Of a DNA stretch of 64,000 nucleotides, positions 13,601 to 22,358 are shown in pieces (positions within the stretch are counted from its first letter, which is position 1; each line of letters begins with the position of its first letter). The DNA is from Datnioides undecimradiatus (lineage: Eukaryota; Chordata; Actinopteri; Lobotiformes; Datnioididae). The stretch covers positions 1,426,001-1,490,000 of the forward strand of contig WARS01000054.1 in the NCBI GenBank assembly GCA_008933995.1. Reading direction: 5' to 3'. The notes beneath the pieces were generated by a model. It was not told the origin of the DNA, did no database searches, and saw only the letters and a program-made list of their open reading frames with translations. A program made the translations under genes and the position numbers.

Positions 13601-16600
13601 AATCAATTCAATTCAATTTTATTTATAAAGCGCCAATTCACAACAAAAGTCATCTCAGGGCACTTTACAAACAGAATTAGTATAGAATTAAAGCATTCAG
13701 ATGCCAGTATAACTAGCTCCTGCTCAGCTTTCCTGTGTGGTTCCGCGGCTGCCAGTGCAGATTTTACAGGGCAGGTTTTACATCTATTTAGTTTTATTAA
13801 TTTACAGTTTGCCCACTGTGAAGCATCTACCACTATTAACTGTGAAAAGATATGTTCTTTTTATACGCGTTAATTGAGCGGTGGGCCCACTGTGACTCAA
13901 TGAACGTCATCAGTGCTGGAAACTGAGCTTGGTAATGATGCTGACAAAGACAGTGTCTAATGTAGAGCTGTGACATTAATGGACCAATGGAGGGAATCTG
14001 ATGAGTGCATCCCTACGTACACAACTCGCTATAAAATGTCATAGATCTGCTACACCCTGGCAGTACCATTATGAATAAAACACAAAATAAGCAGCTTATT
14101 TCAGAGTGCGACACACACTGAACTTCACTGAGTCCATGCACTTTATATATAGTGTAGCTCAGCAGCTGGTATTTACAGGTGCTTTCTCAGCAGCAGTTAT
14201 GGGAAGAAGATACAGCTGCACTTACTGTCGAGAGGACAATTTAGGGTTATGAGACGCGCATTCAGAAGAGTTCATCTTCGAGGGAGGATATTAATGACAT
14301 GACACCATTTCTAAAGCCGGAGAGTAGGAAGCGCCAGTGGAAACATCCTGCTGGGGACACAGGGACTGAAGAAAACAAAGTGGAGCAAACCAAGCTGCTG
14401 GAAAAACTCCCCTCACAGGTTGCAGAGTCACACAGGCAGCAAATACGGCTGCCGTCGTCTCACGTGGTTAAATATAGACAGCAGAAATTAAAAGTGCTTT
14501 TGAGGCCGCTTTGATTTTGTGGCTTGACGATGTCACATTTATCTGCAATGCAGTGATTTGACACATGCAGCAGGCCTAATTTACATGTATGGTATTTTGC
14601 ACGTTATCTCTTTTAAAACAGGACAAAGAGAAAGCTGCAAAATTTTCATATAGTTTTTCTCAATCTTTTGTTTTTTAGGTGCAGAAGTAAAGCAAACAAG
14701 AGAAGGAGGTTACCAAACTGTATATGAATGACATGAAAGAGTAGCTGTCAAGTAATAAGGGCCTTGGTTTTAAGGGGACTGAATAATATAGAAAAGACAT
14801 ATACTGAACATGATGTGTTATTTATTCATTATTATTACAATAAATGAGGAACTACACAGCATACTAACATCTCCCGTGACCCTGTTGACATGTTCATTGA
14901 CTTGGTGACTTTAAAAAGGGTCCTGATCCAAAAGTTGAGGAAGTTGTGTCTCTGAAACTATTGGACATAACCAGACAATTATTTCTCTTCCTTCCCAGAG
15001 CAGTTTAAGGAACAGTATGAGGAATTAGAAAAATAATGTAGTAGAAAGAGGAAGTTTAGCTCCAGTCAACTTCCCCATTACCATACTTTATGATATACTC
15101 AGTGCACCATAAATAATTAGTTGCAAAGTTAACAATACAGATTTACACTCACTGATGTGGTCGATGGAGCCGGCGCAGAACTTGCCGTAGAACTTCTTGG
15201 CTCCGAGGCCTCTGAGGTCGTGGATGGTGAAGGGCCAGAGGTGGAGCACGTTGTTCCTGGAGAAGGTGTCCCTCTTCTCGATAACCACCACCTTACAGCC
15301 CAGCAGGGCCAGCTCGATGGCTGTACGCAGACCACAAGGACCCCCGCCGATGATCAGACACTGAGTGTTTAAAGAGGCAGGAGAAGGAAAAGACTGGGGC
15401 GTCAGTACTCTACTACCGAGGAAGTGCTGAGGAACATCTACTGTAGACTGTTAGTTGTGTTTGTTTTCTTGCTGAATAGAGCACTGCAGCACTCAGAGCA
15501 CTCTTCAAAAGGATTATTTGAATTACTTCTGCATTCCACAACAACGATAAAGGCTTTATTTGTTGCTTTAAGATGTTGTTGTTTTATAAATTTTAAAAGT
15601 TTGGACGACCTCAAGATGGACAGCCTCACTCCTGCACCCTGCAACCAAAGTGCTGGGTGAACAATCAATCCATAGGTGTAAAGGAAGGAAAAGACAACAC
15701 TCATGACGTATCATGACATGACAACACTTCAAACCTAATAAAATATCCAGTCACAGTATCAACATTATATTGAAAAGCAAGGAAGCCCAACTGTTTGGGC
15801 TCAATTCAATTTGATTTTATGAGCTGCAGAAGGTTTTTGCCATAACAAAAGTGTGTCATGCATTTTATTTGGTTTTAATTTGGGCCGAGGTCATCGGGAG
15901 GTAATCCCAGAGAGTTTGCAATATTAACAAGGTCATGCAAAGAGCAACAAGAAGCTGATTTAAACTGTTTGGTGGAATGCAGTTGAGAAAGCAGGTGGAG
16001 GATTTGAGCTCTTATGCTACTTCAATAAAATCCTGAGAATTAATGGGCTGGAAATGCACATTGCAAGTTTTGTCCCACATGGTTTCAGAGGTGAGGACAA
16101 GATAGATAAAATGCTGTGGGAGGTTCAGGTGCCGTTTCTAGACTAAGACACATTTTGCTTAAAGAAAACTGCAAACTCACTGCATTTGTTTGAGGAAGCA
16201 AATAGTTGGCAAGCAATTACCTGGAACAAAGCACACTTGTAGATCTAATCTGAGCTGCTCACATGGTCAAAATTAAATAGTGATTAAATGAAGATTGAAT
16301 ACACACCACTGCATTTCTCTTTACTGATTTTAAAGATTATACTTAAAGCTGCACTAATCGATATTTTTATTTATTTTTATCAAGCAACAACAGATCTAAT
16401 AGTGGTGTGTAACTTGATAAACTCTCCTTAGCTCCACAGACCAGTTTACTGTCTTTCAGCTCATTGGTTTTGGTTTTACAGTCCGTAATGGCCATGTTAT
16501 GGTTCAGTCTAAAAAACAGGTCCGAAGAAGTAAACACCAAGCATCAAACCGACAAGGTCCAAAACTAGTTGTGAACACTAGCAGCTATAGAGAAAGATAC

Positions 16601-19225
16601 TTCTCTCAGGAGTTGGTGGAGACCAAAACAGAAGTAACAAGGACCGAATAATAGACTCTGCTTCATCAGTGTCCAGAAACATGATTCCAGATTAATCCAG
16701 ATTAACTGTTTTTCTCAGTAAACAACTTTTAGATTGATAATGTTTTCCAAAGCCACAGTTTGAGCTATAGTCGTGTGCCATGCAATATACCCTGTTTACA
16801 GTATGTCCTCAACAGTGAAAAAACATGCTTTTTTCCATAAAAGGGACATTACAGAAGTAAGTATAGAATGTATATTAAAATGTATTACAATATGTGTGGA
16901 GTGTGGTCTTATCTTACAATGGTAAAGTCAGCAAATCTTTGCTCCTGAACCGGAGCAAAGATGAGATAAGAGAAAAGCATTGTGCTGCATCATGATATGG
17001 AAATAGGAACAGGAGGGAGAAAAGGCTTCATCTGGAAATTCTCAAAGGTCCTCTGTGATTACAGTCAACGTCTCATTTCCAGGTCAGTATGCGTTTGGCC
17101 ATTTTACAGTTAAAGGGAGAAGTAACCGGCAAAACAATTAGCACAGCCATCTGGGACAGTTTTGCTTAAACTTTCATTAAGGGGGTATAGTTTGTGGCAT
17201 CTTCCATGTAACAGAACAAACTACTGAGAAGAGTGAGTTACAGAAACTGACTCTGGATGCAGTGTTGGAGAAAAGAAAGCATCCACCAGGCTACAGGCCC
17301 ACCCTCTCTCTCCAAATAGCACTTTCTCCCCCAAAAATGTCTGGGATAATAATTGAGCTGTTATTTTTGGCCAACCCATCTGTGTTCATCTCCCCTCCGT
17401 GAGACTCCGGCCTCTTTCCCCTCTGGGCATCTTATCTTTTCCCTCAGAAATGAAGTCATTCCAACACTACGCTAAAGGGACTGCTTAATACACTTAGATA
17501 TCAAGGTCAGGCAAGACAGACCAGCACATTACATGAAACAACAACTATGAGATATTTATCAGATAAAATATGTATTTGAACTCACATACTAACTTTAGAC
17601 AACAGTATAACTCTTGCTATATTTGACTAGCTACTTAATTCAGTGCCCACTTTCATGAGAGTTGATCCTATAAATAGTTGATGTTACTTGATATGAATTT
17701 AAACAGAATTTACTCAAGGCCCATGCACTAAATCCAGTTAATTCAGTCTCTCAAAGTCAAGCTTACTTTGGTCTAACCCAATATTTGCCTATAATTACAG
17801 AAATAATCCACTTATATAATTTATTTTTCTAACTAATCCACTGGCAAAGATCCGGATTGGGTATTTGGGAACAAATAACTCATAATTCCTTATAAAAATC
17901 AGCCTATACACAGTTGGAAGTAAATGATGAGCACCTTAACAAACTTCACCACAACGAACAGCAGAACCTTTATTGTACTCAGCTCATTTCTGACACCAGA
18001 CACACTGATGAATGCTACACAGAGTGGGTTTCTAGGATTGTTTGTGGACAGCTTTTCTTCATCTGATCAGAGTTTTGTTAAGTTACTCCTAATCCAGTTG
18101 GTTCATATTTAAAGCTCCTTCCGCTAGTGTGAGGCTTTTATTTTCAACAAGGAAAACAATGTCACACAGTCAAAGTGCCACAGTTGTGCAGCAAAATCAT
18201 TGGCTTCAGTGGAATCGACACAATCGGTGGATTCACTCACAGCGAGTAAAGTAAACTCATTTAGATTCTCACATCAAGCACCAAACTGGCTTGACAGTTC
18301 TGGCCCTTCGAACAGAGAACTGAGAAGTACAAAACAGAGGAAGCTACTGGAGCGTTTTATGTGTGATGCACCATTCACTTTCATTTTACCCTCATCTATC
18401 GAAATATAAACCTGCCACTCAAGGGGAATGGTTGGTAGACAGCTGAGACATGGTGTCAATGGGGCAAATATGTCTTTTGAATATGTTAACTTATTGTCCT
18501 GTTAGGTAACAGGTAGTTAGCATGCGCGCTAGCTTGGAGAGCATTCTTCCTCATTAAGTAACTCCTTATTGATTGGTATAATGTGCAGTCTCAAAAACAA
18601 AATGACAAGGGGCAACAAGCTCACCGGATACAGTAGTTACCCCAAGGAATAGTCACTCATGTATGTCATCATGTGTATAGAAGCACATATTTCCTGAAGA
18701 CACACCGATGAATTTCAGTGCTACACTTTTAAATGTGATCTCACCTTTACTGCCGAACCGGCAAAGAAACCAACACACATGCAATCCTATCAAAACAAAC
18801 CACTTTCACTTTGAGGCGGTGTCTCATGGAAAACTACTGATCCTGTGTCAGCACAGGTTCAATGCTGTTCATGGCTCAAATGGGCCTGTATATCCTCCCA
18901 CTGTCAAAGAAACAGCAAAAGACTGCTAAGTATAGTTTCCTCTCCAGTTGGACTGTCTTACCCTGGTGCCCTGGCAAGCTTTATTCTGGTTGTAGACCTT
19001 CTGCTGTGCCCTTTTGTCCAATTTGGTCCATAAGGCCTTGACCTTCCAGGTGCTGACTGCAGCCTTCAGTGACTTGTAGAAGTTACTGTAGTCCAGAGGA
19101 TCCAGCTCCAGCTGCCTACAGAGGATGCTGAAGGCCTGCAGAGTCCCTTTACAAGTGGATGCCTGGACGAAGTTCTCAAAAAGCACACCTGCCTGCGCCG
19201 TACGCTCATCCTCCGTCTCACCCAT
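1426..19225 (-). CDS. mical2: mical2, N-terminal two thirds (12 coding exons; gene continues past the left edge)
   Basis: This is the F-actin-oxidising flavoprotein monooxygenase of the MICAL family, which disassembles actin filaments by oxidising methionines of actin. Coding exons in order are 18962-19225, 15153-15360, 13011-13127, 12231-12332, 9862-10017, 9664-9764, 7881-8138, 7665-7780, 5765-5891, 5245-5335, 2296-2443 and 1426-1625. Phases join without conflict and give 1888 nt (about 629 residues). Residues 1 to about 490 form the monooxygenase domain, with the dinucleotide-binding motif GGGPCG at 93-98, the [20 protein letters not shown] block, and a [17 protein letters not shown] motif. 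Residues about 515-620 form the CH domain. The N-terminus ([21 protein letters not shown]) is closer to MICAL2 (MGENEDEK) than to MICAL1 or MICAL3. LIM and later exons are outside the window. No break is seen in these exons. Whether it is the a or b fish paralogue is not decided. Confidence 0.93.
1626..5244. other. mical2 introns around CH exon 11
   Basis: Apart from exon 11 (2296-2443) no gene is seen. A (GT)n microsatellite lies at about 4656-4678. A CpG-rich patch lies at about 3465-3545. A stretch near 3140-3170 resembles a repeat also seen near 16610. Confidence 0.5.
2296..2443 (-). CDS. mical2: mical2 coding exon 11 (residues 514-563), CH domain first half
   Basis: The exon reads [18 protein letters not shown] then [17 protein letters not shown] and [15 protein letters not shown]. 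This is the first half of the calponin homology domain. Acceptor is TCTTGCAG and donor GTAAGA, with GT carried over to the next exon. Confidence 0.93.
5245..5335 (-). CDS. mical2: mical2 coding exon 10 (residues 484-514), linker
   Basis: The exon reads [19 protein letters not shown] then [11 protein letters not shown]. It matches the human MICAL2 linker ([21 protein letters not shown]) between the monooxygenase and CH domains. Acceptor is TTCTAG and donor GTGAGA. No other exon was found between 2443 and 5245. Confidence 0.85.
5336..5764. other. mical2 intron with purine tract
   Basis: Positions about 5342-5410 are almost pure A/G on the plus strand. Seen from the gene this is a polypyrimidine stretch just upstream of the exon 10 acceptor. 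Confidence 0.6.
5765..5891 (-). CDS. mical2: mical2 coding exon 9 (residues 441-483)
   Basis: The exon reads [20 protein letters not shown] then [19 protein letters not shown] and PHQ. It closes the monooxygenase domain. Acceptor is GTTCCTCAG and donor GTCAGT; it ends in phase 0. Confidence 0.94.
6083..7169 (+). mobile_element. hAT transposon, complete ends, non-autonomous, with BED-finger remnant
   Basis: Inverted ends TAGGGGTGGGAC (6083-6094) and GTCCCACCCCTA (7158-7169) are flanked by a perfect 8-bp target duplication ATTTATAC (6075-6082 and 7170-7177), the hallmark of hAT insertion. At about 6191-6290 on the plus strand a BED-type zinc finger can be read: [20 protein letters not shown] then LNAKH (C-x2-C..H-x4-H). 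No dimerisation domain or remaining transposase is present, and the rest is AT-rich. The element is therefore an internally deleted copy about 1.09 kb long, lying in the mical2 intron between exons 8 and 9. The intact duplication suggests a fairly recent insertion. Confidence 0.88.
7225..7510. repeat. degenerate fish interspersed repeat (two partial units)
   Basis: Two similar blocks (gaggtccatcctct..gagcatgaatgt near 7236; ttctgaggaacatgaatgtgagg near 7352) resemble a common fish intergenic repeat whose class I cannot name. Confidence 0.3.
7665..7780 (-). CDS. mical2: mical2 coding exon 8 (residues 403-441)
   Basis: The exon reads [20 protein letters not shown] then [19 protein letters not shown]. 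It completes the GD-type FAD motif begun in the previous exon. Acceptor is GTTTACAG and donor GTGGGT. Confidence 0.95.
7881..8138 (-). CDS. mical2: mical2 coding exon 7 (residues 317-402)
   Basis: The exon runs from [20 protein letters not shown] through [40 protein letters not shown] and [15 protein letters not shown]. It has 86 whole codons between acceptor ATTACAG and donor GTATGA. GDSLLE begins the C-terminal FAD-binding GD motif. Confidence 0.95.
8139..9663. other. mical2 intron 6, repeats only
   Basis: Besides the Tc1 remnant it contains an (AAGT)n run at about 8979-9005 and a short (GT)n at about 9248-9262. No gene is seen. Confidence 0.55.
8490..8780 (-). pseudogene. Tc1-like transposase remnant
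   Basis: Reading the minus strand gives ENVVWSD followed by a stop, then KLNFAP, and in a shifted frame KFGGG-like residues before GIIVW. This is the region around the first catalytic aspartate of Tc1 transposases (NVLWSDETK.. then VKFGGGSIMVWG). Only about 290 bp survives, with at least one stop and one frame change and no ends found. It lies in the mical2 intron between exons 6 and 7. Confidence 0.55.
9664..9764 (-). CDS. mical2: mical2 coding exon 6 (residues 283-316)
   Basis: The exon reads [20 protein letters not shown] then [14 protein letters not shown]. Acceptor is TTCTCAG and donor GTGAGT; it ends in phase 0. Confidence 0.94.
9862..10017 (-). CDS. mical2: mical2 coding exon 5 (residues 231-283)
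   Basis: The exon reads [18 protein letters not shown] then [19 protein letters not shown] and [14 protein letters not shown], nearly identical to vertebrate MICAL2/3. Acceptor is CCCTGCAG; the donor is GTGACC (weaker than consensus). Phase 1 at both ends. Confidence 0.93.
10018..12230. other. mical2 intron, no gene
   Basis: No exon is recognised. It has a CA-rich patch at about 10264-10390 and the repeat listed at 10700-10776; positions about 11940-12170 are very AT-rich. Confidence 0.5.
10700..10776 (+). repeat. interspersed repeat copy (same as 13424-13496)
   Basis: About 75 bp (ttaaactgcatccacctttc .. gcatggaggcacaaggagcc) recurs at 13424-13496 with few differences. In the second copy it runs into a GGATGGATGG tail. 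Confidence 0.6.
12231..12332 (-). CDS. mical2: mical2 coding exon 4 (residues 197-231)
   Basis: The exon reads [20 protein letters not shown] then [13 protein letters not shown], with acceptor CTCCTCAG, donor GTGAGA and phase 1 at both ends. [10 protein letters not shown] is the conserved second FAD motif region of MICALs. Confidence 0.93.
13011..13127 (-). CDS. mical2: mical2 coding exon 3 (residues 158-197)
   Basis: The exon reads [19 protein letters not shown] then [13 protein letters not shown]. It lies between CTCCAG and donor GTAAGT with phases 1 and 1. It corresponds to the IRQLQLILFKVALMLGVEIH region of human MICAL2. Confidence 0.94.
13424..13556 (+). repeat. LINE-like 3' tail with (TGGA)n end
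   Basis: It shares the 75-bp block with 10700-10776 and then continues aaaggaataagcgg..ctggatggatggatg, the typical tail of a fish non-LTR family ending in a tetranucleotide repeat. The exact family is not named. Confidence 0.5.
13594..13690 (-). repeat. LINE 3' tail, minus copy (same family as 29645-29892)
   Basis: caattcaattcaattttatt followed by agcgccaattcacaac and gtcatctcagggcactttac is the reverse complement of the tail at 29830-29892. It is a 5'-truncated non-LTR copy. Confidence 0.65.
13691..15152. other. mical2 intron, nothing recognised
   Basis: No exon, repeat or RNA gene was recognised. Composition is ordinary intronic. Confidence 0.5.
15153..15360 (-). CDS. mical2: mical2 coding exon 2 (residues 89-158), FAD-binding motif
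   Basis: After acceptor AG the reading is [16 protein letters not shown].., then [14 protein letters not shown] and the [20 protein letters not shown] block. It ends ..SIDHI + A before donor GTGAGT (phase 1). GxGxxG plus the acidic end of strand 2 (VIEKRD) is the ADP-binding fold of the flavin monooxygenase. Confidence 0.95.
15361..18961. other. mical2 intron 1 (coding), no gene
   Basis: No exon is recognised. Positions about 16350-16700 resemble a dispersed fish repeat (agttggtggagaccaaaac, similar to 3145-3165), class unknown. Confidence 0.5.
18962..19225 (-). CDS. mical2: mical2 coding exon 1 (residues 1-88)
   Basis: The exon begins at ATG 19225-19223 (MGETEDER), matching the start of human MICAL2, and ends ..NKACQGTR before donor GTAAGA (phase 0). 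It holds the N-terminal helix region with [14 protein letters not shown]. An ATG is absent from the few open codons upstream (one TTG), so this ATG is the natural start. Confidence 0.92.
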
Positions 19226-19365
19226 CTGCTCTGATGGCAATCAGTGTCCAATGTCCTTGAAAACTCTCTTCTTTCTCTCCTGCTTCTTCTTTCGTTCTCT
19301 CTTTTCAACCTGTCAGTACTGGGCGTGGACTAGGATGTGGTGCGTTCCCCCATGTTTAGCTAGTT
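19226..19365 (-). promoter_or_regulatory. mical2: mical2 5' UTR segment with short upstream ORF
   Basis: Acceptor TTTCTTTCAG ends at 19366. The 140 nt from 19365 down to the start codon then belong to the same exon. They contain an upstream ATG at about 19352 that opens an 8-codon uORF (MGERTTS, then TAG), which could lower translation. The acceptor is seen directly. Use of the uORF is inferred. Confidence 0.6.
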
Positions 19366-20164
19366 CTGAAAGAAACACATAAGAAGAAAAGATTTTCAGA
19401 CAGACTCACAAGATACTGGAAATAAAACCAATAAAGAACAAGGTCATCATTCCAATACCCCATGCAAGCTGTTGAAATCGTGAGTCCTGCATATAACACG
19501 GTTGTTTCTAGTTTTACATTGGATTGACTCACGCTTGCAAAGCACGAGGACAAACGCTATGTGGTGGAAAACTTTGAAAACATAAAGCAGATGTCACATT
19601 CCAAATGTAAGGAATGTCTGCAGTCGCACTGAAAATAACCTGCAGAGGTCAATGTGTTGCCTCAAATAGCCAGAGTGTCATGTCCTGTACTCTGTATGAG
19701 GTTCTCAGCGGACACAGACCTTGTGCATTACTACACCTCAAGCCAATAACAACAAGCCTGGAGAGTTCAAACAGTCATTAATTAAGCTGCACGTGTTTTT
19801 TTTCACTACAACAAAGATATTTTTCTACTTCAGCCCCACTGAATGCTTGGTAGGATTATGACAGAGAGTGCGCTTAGAGGGGTTCAGCTGAGCAGTCATG
19901 GGAGAAGTGGGAATACAGACAACACGGTCACATTACAAGCAAGCAGCAAACTGGTGAGGCACAAGATTCAGAAGAAACAAATCCTGAAATACAGTAGATT
20001 CACACAGTAGACTGTGCCATCTTTACTGGCTGTTCCAGGCTCACAGCCCACAACACAGCAGGAAGTTTACTCACTATCAGAGGAGCATCACTTCCCTGTT
20101 CCATCACCCAGATTCCAGCAGTATGACAAAACTCCTGATTCATGTTTTTTTTTTTGTGATCTTA

Positions 20165-20240
20165 TCATACTTACATACATACATACTGAAATTTCCCTGG
20201 TGTGGGACTAATAAAGGAAATCTAAATCTAAATCTAAAAT
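20165..20240 (+). repeat. LINE 3' terminus with (TCTAAA)n tail
   Basis: gaaatttccctggtgtggg then actaataaaggaaatctaaa with short tandem TCTAAA is the characteristic 3' end of fish CR1/L2/Rex-type LINEs. Only the tail is present. Confidence 0.55.
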
Positions 20241-21824
20241 ACTTGAAAAGTCAGGAACATCTAATGAGCATTCTGAAGCTTAGAATCCATCTTCACTGGA
20301 ACTCCCACAGGCTTTTCAAAGAACCAAGTTCTGTGCAAACCACAGTTATATGCTTTCGTCCTCCCTCTCACCCAATCCACTGGGCAAAAGTAATTCACAG
20401 CCTTAAACCTGCAAGACCTCGTTCTTTCTGGGCGGCTGAAACAAGCTGTGCACACAACATTTTCCATTTAAGCTGATGTGATGAACTGCAACCCAAAGTT
20501 ACAGAGCAGCAACAGCCATCATATTCACTCCTGTTCAGCTCTGTTTTTGAACATTACAAATTCGTGATGCAAAACTTGGGCTCATTAGCTGATAAAGGCT
20601 CCAATATGTTCATTAGCTGGTTGCTAACTGTGTGTGACTGCTGTTTGAAAGTGCATTTTTGCTGCTTATCAATGAGAACATGACTGCTACAGGTACATGT
20701 GTGCCGGGTAGCACCACAGTGAGCTGAAATGCACTGTACAGCCTTATAACGTCAAGGGAAGCTCCAGGTTCAAGGCCTAAGTCTTGCCTTGCCTCTCAGC
20801 ATTATTCTAACTATTACAGCCATGGAATCTGCTGTCCTTCAACACCTGGTAGAAGGATAGTGTTTCTCACACAAACGCCCAAAGATAAGAGTCTGCACGC
20901 ACAGAGTTATACACTCAGTGTCCAACAGGCTTGAAACTTAATCACCCGAAAACCTGTGCATGTGCTCTGTGTGAAAACAGTTTGTGCGTCATGGCAAGGG
21001 AGAATGCGTGCTGCACACAGACGACACCTGGCTGGCGCTTTGGTTTGTGCCAGTCACATATCGCACCGTGCACACATACCCCGCTCCCCAAGAAACACAC
21101 ACTTTCCCTTTAAGTCTTTGAGTGGCCCAGAGGGGGTCTCGGATCTCTGGTACCTAACAATCTGGCAGCAGACAGTAGCATCTCAATTACAATTCCCCCC
21201 CGACACGCACACACAAACTCCCAAATGCACACACATACGTAATCCTTAGACCTTTCAGGCTATTTCATGGCCCGCCCAGATAAAAAGTTTCCAAAGCTTT
21301 GATGCTTGTTTCCTGGACAACCAATCAAAAACAAGATTTCAACTGCACCAATAAGCCGCAACATTGAAAATATGACCATATCTGCTTCGGTGAAAATATC
21401 AACTATCTTAGCAAATTAAGTCCAGAATACTTAGATACTCAGATTATTCACCCTCCTGGATCTCATTCATATTCCTGGAGCACAAGGAACCATGGGACAC
21501 AATGAGCTGGAAACCAGGAAATTCAAGGAATTTGTTTGGATTTAAACATGCTGATATCAGCTCGGAGACCAACTGCCCTATTTGTTTCTGTCTCTGGTGA
21601 CCACACATGATATGCTGCAACTCCCCCTGGCCCATCAGGTCAAGAGAAAAACACAGTGAAGTGTGCGCCGTTATACACAGAGCAGGAGAGCCATGGGAAA
21701 GATCACCGCCGCTGGAAGCTGAACTGTATGTAAGCACATCTGTCAGGGTGCATTCTGGAAGTCTTGGTACAGGAAGTGGTTAGCTTGGTATCTCTTTCTA
21801 AATTTGTGTGTTTACGTGTGTGTA

Positions 21825-22313
21825 TGTGACACTGACTGGTTAGCTGACTGGTAGATTCATTGGCTGGCTGTCAAACAAGAGTGTCCAGAGTCACATTGGA
21901 GACAAGTATGAGATAACTTATCATGCAATAAGATTACCCCAGTAATATGACAAGCATGCTACTATAAGCATAATTTAAAAAATAAAAAATCTGAGGTTGA
22001 CTGATTTGACAAGATTTTTCAATTTTTAATTTTTTTTAATAATAAAGCAGAAAAAGCAGCTGGTTGAGTGAGAGGTGTCCAAAGACTGTAGTCAAATATG
22101 GTGGAAATATTGCATTTCTACATGTTTATGCTTGTTGAGCAGGTTGTTTGTTAAAATACTTGTTTTTTATTGTGCTTACAGTAACATGCTGGTCATGGTT
22201 GTCATCAGCCCCAGTAATCTTAAAGTTATCTTATACTTGTCTCTAATGTGACTCTGGACACTCATGTTTGACAGCCTGCCAATGAATCTACCAGCCAGCT
22301 ACTCAGTCAATGT

Positions 22314-22319
<6 letters not shown>
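21825..22319. repeat. long imperfect inverted repeat (arms of about 150 bp, loop of about 190 bp)
   Basis: The left arm 21825-21976 and right arm about 22166-22319 are imperfect reverse complements. For example ggtagattcattggctggct pairs with agccagc..aatgaatctacc, and gtgtccagagtcacattgga pairs with tctaatgtgactctggacac. It would fold into a long hairpin. No target duplication or family is evident; it may be a fold-back MITE. An (AC)n microsatellite directly follows the right arm. Confidence 0.8.

Positions 22320-22357
<38 letters not shown>
22315..22357. repeat. (AC)n microsatellite
   Basis: About 21 uninterrupted AC units directly abutting the right arm of the inverted repeat. Confidence 0.95.
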
Positions 22358-22358
<1 letters not shown>

